Source: Rubrobacter sp. (GTDB taxonomy: Bacteria > Actinomycetota > Rubrobacteria > Rubrobacterales > Rubrobacteraceae). From it: a stretch of DNA of 9,700 nt. Each line of letters starts with the position of its first letter. Position 1 is the first letter of the stretch. Made by a program: the position numbers and the translations under genes. Location: assembly GCA_013815485.1 (NCBI GenBank), contig JACDGB010000039.1:1-9700 (forward strand). The letters run 5' to 3'. Below are positions 5,716 to 9,700 of this stretch, one piece after another. Below the pieces are notes generated by a model, which made no database searches, was not told where the DNA came from, and saw only the letters and a program-made list of their open reading frames with translations.

Positions 5716-6306
5716 ATGTTATGGGTGCTCCTGATCCTTTGCGGCTACGTCCTGGGCTCCGTTCCGACCGGCATCCTGGTCGGGCGGGCGCGTGGCGTGG
5801 ACGTGCGCCAGGTCGGCAGCGGGAATATCGGGACGGCGAATGTATTGCGGGCCGCCGGCAAGTGGGCTGCAATCGCCACCCTTGCCGGAGACATGGTGAA
5901 GGGCATGATCCCGGTCCTGGTTGCACGGGCGCTCACGCAGAACGACTGGATCCTGGCGGGCGTGGCGCTGGCGGCGGTCGCCGGACATTGCTGGCCGATC
6001 TTCCTGCGCTTCAAGGGCGGTAAAGGGGTCGCCACGGGCGCGGGGACGAGCATCGGTCTCGCGCCGCTGGTCGGCCTGGGACTCTTCGCCTTCTGGTGGG
6101 CCGTGGTCCTCGCGAGCCGATACACCTCTCTTGGCGCCATCGCCGTGATGGTCGTTAGCCCGGTGGCCTTTTTGCTAACGGGACAACCATTGCCTTATGT
6201 CCTGTACACGATAGTGGGCGGCGCTCTGGTCCTGTGGCGGCATCGGGAGAATGCGCGATCTCTAATAAAGGGCACGGAGCGGAAAGTAGGGGAGAAGCGT
6301 GAGTAA
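5716..6306 (+). CDS. plsY: Acyl-phosphate:glycerol-3-phosphate acyltransferase PlsY
   Basis: PlsY transfers an acyl group from acyl-phosphate to the sn-1 position of glycerol 3-phosphate, the first committed step of phospholipid synthesis, in the inner membrane. The 196-aa length is normal for the family (PF02660). Its three conserved cytoplasmic-loop motifs are present: GSVPTG (14–19) with SGNIGTANV (35–43), FKGGKGVATG (99–108) and RHRENARSLIKGTE (175–188). Hydrophobic helices lie near 1–18, 50–70, 78–96, 112–132, 139–155 and 158–174. The ATG at 5716 fits the family N-terminus; an open frame reaches back to 5542 but encodes non-homologous residues. The stop overlaps the next gene by 8 nt, so the acyltransferase and the reductase fusion are probably made together. 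Confidence 0.96.
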   Translation: MLWVLLILCGYVLGSVPTGILVGRARGVDVRQVGSGNIGTANVLRAAGKWAAIATLAGDMVKGMIPVLVARALTQNDWILAGVALAAVAGHCWPIFLRFKGGKGVATGAGTSIGLAPLVGLGLFAFWWAVVLASRYTSLGAIAVMVVSPVAFLLTGQPLPYVLYTIVGGALVLWRHRENARSLIKGTERKVGEKRE

Positions 6307-8566
6307 CGCGCTGCGAGAAGCGTACCGGGACAAGACCATATTTCTGACCGGAGGGACGGGTTTCCTGGGGACGGCGCTGGTCGAGAAGATGCTGCGAAGC
6401 CTCCCCGACCTGGGCCGTCTGTACCTTCTCGTCCGGCGCTCCCGCGAGAAGAGCGCGCGGGAACGCTTCGAGAAGGATGTTCTCGGCTCCTCCGCTTTCA
6501 CCGGGTTGCGAGAATCTCTTGGCGATGGCTTCGATGAATACGTCTCGAACAAGGTGCGGGTGCTTGAAGGCGACGTGCATGTCCCTGGCCTCGGGCTTGG
6601 TGAGGAGGACCTCGCGGAGCTTTCGCGGGAGGTGGATGCGGTGATCCACTCCGCAGCCTCCGTCATGTTCGATGCGCCGCTGGACGCCGCCGTGAACTCG
6701 AACGTCGGCGGCACCGTGGGCCTCCTGAAACTGGCCCGCGACTGGGAGAAACGTCCGCTCTTCGTACATGTCTCCACCGCATACGTGGCGGGCGTGCAAA
6801 AAGGACTCATCCCCGAGACGCTGCCGACAGACACGTCTCCGAACGGCACGTTGCTTGAGCCGCGGGAAGAGGCGTCGAAACTGCGAGGGATTTCGGAGAC
6901 GGTCGAGCGGGCTTCGCGGGCTCGGGACCTCATGAACCGCTTCGAGACGGAGGCACGGCGCGGGCTGGGGATGGTCGGCGAGGAGGATGAGGTCGCCGAG
7001 AGGGTGGACAAGCTTCGCCGCGCCTGGATGCGCGAGCGCCTCGTCGAACGCGGGACGCAGAGGGCACAGGAACTGGGCTGGCATGACGTATATACCTTCA
7101 CCAAGTCGCTCGCGGAGCGGACGGTGCTCAAGGAGAGGGGGGAGACGCCGCTCGTAATTCTGCGACCGGCGATCATCGAGAGCAGTCTCAAGGAGCCATC
7201 CCCTGGTTGGATCCAGGGTTCCCGCATGGCCGACCCCATAATCATGGCCTTCGCCAGAGGCATATTAAGGGAGTTCCCCGGCGATCCGGAAAGCCCCGTA
7301 GATATCGTCCCCGTAGATCACGTAGTAAACGCGACTCTGGCCGCCGCCATCCGCCGTCCCGAGAAACCCGAGGTCTTCCACGTCGCCTCCGGGGACCGCA
7401 ACCCGCTCCGTTACCGTGACCTCTACGACGTCGTCCGGGAATACTTCCTGAAGAACCCGCTGCGGGACTCCGGCGGCCGTCCGGTCCCCGTGCCGGAATG
7501 GACCTTCCCCGGTCGCCGCCGCGTCGAGGGACGTCTCAAGCTGGAGCTTACGGGCTTGAAAGTCGCGGGTGAAGTCGTCTCGCGTCTGCCTGAGGGGCAC
7601 ATGGTCGCGGACTTGCGGGGTAGGATCGCGCGCGCCGAGAAACGTGGCCGGATGAGCCTGTATTACAGCCGCATCTACGGCGCATACGCCAACATGGCCT
7701 CCACATATTCGACCGCGCATATAGTGAGCCTGTTCCAGGAACTATCGCCCGAGGACCAGCAAGAATTCCCCTTCGACATCGCGGACCTCGACTGGGGGAC
7801 GTGGCTGCGGGATACGCACCTTCCCGCGCTCACGACCCGCCCGAACCGCAAGAAGCGCCGAAAAACCATCGAGGAGAAGCCGGGCGAGATCGCCGCTATC
7901 TTCGACGTGGATGGGACGCTGGTCGGCTCGAACGTCGTCTCGTACTACGCCTGGATGCGGTTGTGGGAGTTGCCCCCGCACCGTCGGCCCCTGTGGCTCG
8001 CTGGCTTCCTGCCGAAAATCCCCTACTACTGGGCACTGGACAAAGTGAGCCGGGCCCACTTCAACCGCGCCTTCTACAAGAACTACCGCGGCTGGGAGAA
8101 GTCCCGCGCCAAACACCTCGGACAGGAGAGCTTCTCGGGCTTCACCCTGGACCGCATATATCCCGGCGCCCTCGCCCGCCTGCGCGAACACAAGGCCGAA
8201 GGCCACCGCGTCGTGCTGCTCTCCGGCGCTCTGGATTTCCTACTCGAACCGATGAGGGATCTGGTGGACGACGTGCTATGCGCCTCGCTCCAGGAGGAGG
8301 ACGGAGCTTACACCGGAGAATTGCGAGGCGCCCCGGTCGCCGGTGAAGCCCGAGCCCGGATGCTCGCCTCCTTTGCGAGAAGACGCAACCTCGACCTCTC
8401 TCGCTCCTACGCCTACGCCGACTCCATCTCCGACCTCCCGATGCTCGAAGCTGTTGGCAACCCGGTGGCCGTGAACCCGGATCGTCGGCTCGCAGCGCAG
8501 GCAGAAGAGAGGGGCTGGGCTGTCCGGCACTGGAGCAAGGACGGCGTCGCCCCGGACAAGGTCTAG
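6299..8566 (+). CDS. Fusion of fatty acyl-CoA reductase with HAD-IB phosphatase
   Basis: A 755-aa two-domain protein. Residues about 1–510 form an extended-SDR fatty acyl reductase of male-sterility type (NAD_binding_4). They show the nucleotide-binding TGGTGFLG (17–24), the VIHSAASV (115–122) and VSTAYVAG (158–165) strands, and the catalytic Tyr265 and Lys269 in VYTFTKSLAE. A charged helical stretch (about 185–260) precedes Tyr265. Such enzymes reduce acyl-CoA or acyl-ACP to aldehyde or alcohol. After a basic linker (515–523, NRKKRRK) follows a HAD-IB domain with motif I FDVDGTLVGSN (535–545, Asp536 and Asp538), motif II LLSGALDF (Ser642) and motif IV YADSISDLPM (Asp708, Asp712). The motif III lysine is not evident: GEARARML (682–689) stands where GKxxA is usual. 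Start: GTG with AGGGGAG 4 nt upstream. Substrates of both halves are inferred only. Confidence 0.9.
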   Translation: MSNALREAYRDKTIFLTGGTGFLGTALVEKMLRSLPDLGRLYLLVRRSREKSARERFEKDVLGSSAFTGLRESLGDGFDEYVSNKVRVLEGDVHVPGLGLGEEDLAELSREVDAVIHSAASVMFDAPLDAAVNSNVGGTVGLLKLARDWEKRPLFVHVSTAYVAGVQKGLIPETLPTDTSPNGTLLEPREEASKLRGISETVERASRARDLMNRFETEARRGLGMVGEEDEVAERVDKLRRAWMRERLVERGTQRAQELGWHDVYTFTKSLAERTVLKERGETPLVILRPAIIESSLKEPSPGWIQGSRMADPIIMAFARGILREFPGDPESPVDIVPVDHVVNATLAAAIRRPEKPEVFHVASGDRNPLRYRDLYDVVREYFLKNPLRDSGGRPVPVPEWTFPGRRRVEGRLKLELTGLKVAGEVVSRLPEGHMVADLRGRIARAEKRGRMSLYYSRIYGAYANMASTYSTAHIVSLFQELSPEDQQEFPFDIADLDWGTWLRDTHLPALTTRPNRKKRRKTIEEKPGEIAAIFDVDGTLVGSNVVSYYAWMRLWELPPHRRPLWLAGFLPKIPYYWALDKVSRAHFNRAFYKNYRGWEKSRAKHLGQESFSGFTLDRIYPGALARLREHKAEGHRVVLLSGALDFLLEPMRDLVDDVLCASLQEEDGAYTGELRGAPVAGEARARMLASFARRRNLDLSRSYAYADSISDLPMLEAVGNPVAVNPDRRLAAQAEERGWAVRHWSKDGVAPDKV

Positions 8567-8569
8567 TCC

Positions 8570-9700
8570 TTGCGCGCCCTCCTCTTTCGCAAGTCCATCC
8601 CACGCTACCTCCTCATGCGCGCCGGCGCGAAACGCATAAGGAACCTGGATACGAGCCGCCTCTCGCCCCTGCAACTCGAAGAAGTTCCGGAGCCCGCGCT
8701 CCCGACCCCCGATTGGGTTCGCGTAAAACCTCTGCTTTCTGGCATCTGTGGCTCGGATCTCTCCACATTGTCTGCGCAGAGTTCGCCGTATTTCTCCCCG
8801 ATCACCTCCCCACCCTTCGTGATGGGCCACGAAATCCTCGGCGAAGTCATGGAGAAAGGGAACGGTTTCCGGGCCGGAGAGCGGGTAGTGGTCGAACCGG
8901 CGCTTGGATGCCTAGTCCGTGGCATCTCTCCGCCATGTCCCCAATGCGCCGCCGGACGCCATGCGTTGTGCTTACACATCACCGAAGGCGACATAAGCCC
9001 CGGCATCCAGACTGGCTTCTGCCACGACACGGGCGGCGGCTGGTCGGAGGGGACGATGGTTGCCCATCGCTCCCAGGTGTACCGAGTCCCTGGTGACGTA
9101 TCAGATGAGGCCGCTGTCGCCATCGAGCCGCTAGCTTGCGCCGTCCACGCTGCGCTCGCGGCGCGGCCTGGGCCGGAGGAGACGACCGTCGTGCTCGGGG
9201 CCGGGAGCATCGGGTTGCTGGTCGTCGGGGCGCTGCGGCGATTGACGGACGCCGGGCGCATCATCTGCGTCGCCAAGCACGAGCGGCAGAGGAAGGAGGC
9301 GCTGCGGCTCGGCGCGGATTCGGTGGTACGTCCGAAGGAAATCTATACGGCGCTTCCGGCGATGCTTGGTGGGCGCGTCTATCGGCCGGAGCTTGGGAAA
9401 CCCGTGAAGCTCGGAGGCGCGGACAGGGTCTTCGAGTGTGTTGGATCTCCAGGGACGATAGAGGATGCAATCCGGATATCGCGTCCCGGCGGAGAAGTCA
9501 CCCTCGTCGGGATGCCCGGCGCCAGGAGCGCGCTCGACCTCACGCCACTCTGGCACGGCGAGGTCAGCCTCCGTGGCGCCTACGCCTACGGAACGGAGGA
9601 ACACGAAGGCAAGAAGACCACGAGCTTCGACCTCGCGCTGCGGCTTGCGAACCCCCTCGAACTCGAAACGCTCGCCGGTCCCCGCTTCCGCCTATCGGAA
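8570..9700 (+). CDS. Zinc-dependent MDR alcohol dehydrogenase, 3' end beyond the window
   Basis: An uninterrupted frame of 377 codons to the window end encodes a medium-chain, zinc-binding alcohol dehydrogenase of the threonine/sorbitol dehydrogenase type. Catalytic zinc ligands are visible as Cys60 (SGICGSDL), His87 and Glu88 (MGHEILGE) and Glu186 (IEPLACAVHA). A structural-zinc lobe has Cys114, Cys123, Cys126 and Cys134 (PPCPQCAAGRHALC), with the first Cys set further away than in the classic pattern. The Rossmann fold has LGAGSIGLL (209–217). The TTG at 8570 is preferred: AAGG lies 8 nt upstream, only 3 nt follow the preceding stop, and MRALLFRKSIPRY is a normal N-terminus for such enzymes. 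An in-frame ATG lies at 8615. Same-strand abutment suggests one operon with the reductase fusion, so fatty alcohol or aldehyde is a reasonable but unproven substrate. Confidence 0.88.
   Translation, partial: MRALLFRKSIPRYLLMRAGAKRIRNLDTSRLSPLQLEEVPEPALPTPDWVRVKPLLSGICGSDLSTLSAQSSPYFSPITSPPFVMGHEILGEVMEKGNGFRAGERVVVEPALGCLVRGISPPCPQCAAGRHALCLHITEGDISPGIQTGFCHDTGGGWSEGTMVAHRSQVYRVPGDVSDEAAVAIEPLACAVHAALAARPGPEETTVVLGAGSIGLLVVGALRRLTDAGRIICVAKHERQRKEALRLGADSVVRPKEIYTALPAMLGGRVYRPELGKPVKLGGADRVFECVGSPGTIEDAIRISRPGGEVTLVGMPGARSALDLTPLWHGEVSLRGAYAYGTEEHEGKKTTSFDLALRLANPLELETLAGPRFRLSE

Noticed and set aside
6153..6180. Seven-base inverted repeat CGTTAGC/GCTAACG with a T-run in the loop, inside plsY
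   Set aside because: Both arms encode normal PlsY residues, and repeats of this length and span are expected several times by chance in 9.7 kb. There is no position-based reason to call it regulatory.
8605..9604. Long minus-strand frames opposite the dehydrogenase
   Set aside because: They are shadows in high-GC DNA; the plus strand encodes a dehydrogenase with all zinc and cofactor motifs.
1..9700. tRNA, rRNA, CRISPR array, insertion sequence or attachment site
   Set aside because: I looked for cloverleaf sequences, regularly spaced repeats, transposase motifs and terminal repeats and saw none.

Overview
The window is high-GC bacterial DNA with GTG and TTG starts, start/stop overlaps between neighbouring genes, and protein sequences of actinobacterial flavour. 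A Rubrobacteria-type actinomycete is my best guess from gene style (fused hisIE, acyl-CoA reductase–HAD fusion, many TTG starts). No rRNA or other marker is present to settle it.

Left block (1–3262, plus strand): an amino-acid biosynthesis operon. It holds the 3' two thirds of hisF, an isochorismatase-fold cysteine hydrolase, a fused hisIE and a full-length trpE. The last three overlap at their ends, so they are probably translated as a coupled unit. The hydrolase is the odd member, sitting inside a histidine operon.

Middle block (3263–5061): an accessory, decaying interval. It contains a doubtful small membrane ORF that begins like an antitoxin and a well-formed ribosome binding site pointing at the end of an antisense gene. 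It also holds an intact minus-strand toxin–antitoxin pair (RHH/DUF433 antitoxin, DUF5615 PIN-like toxin) with a recognisable promoter/operator, an AT-richer orphan ORF, and a response-regulator receiver broken by two frameshifts and deletions. A weak hairpin lies between this relic and the next, convergent genes.

Right block (5062–9700): two tandem, paralogous three-helix membrane proteins of CBU_0592 type on the minus strand diverge from a plus-strand lipid operon. That operon is plsY (acyl-phosphate:glycerol-3-phosphate acyltransferase, possibly leaderless), then a 755-aa fusion of a fatty acyl-CoA reductase with a HAD-IB phosphatase, then a zinc-dependent MDR dehydrogenase that runs off the window end. 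Together these could make acylglycerol phosphate, reduce acyl chains to aldehyde or alcohol, dephosphorylate an intermediate, and interconvert alcohol and aldehyde. This is the most interesting system in the window: a candidate fatty-alcohol or alkyl-lipid pathway. The product is inferred, not shown.
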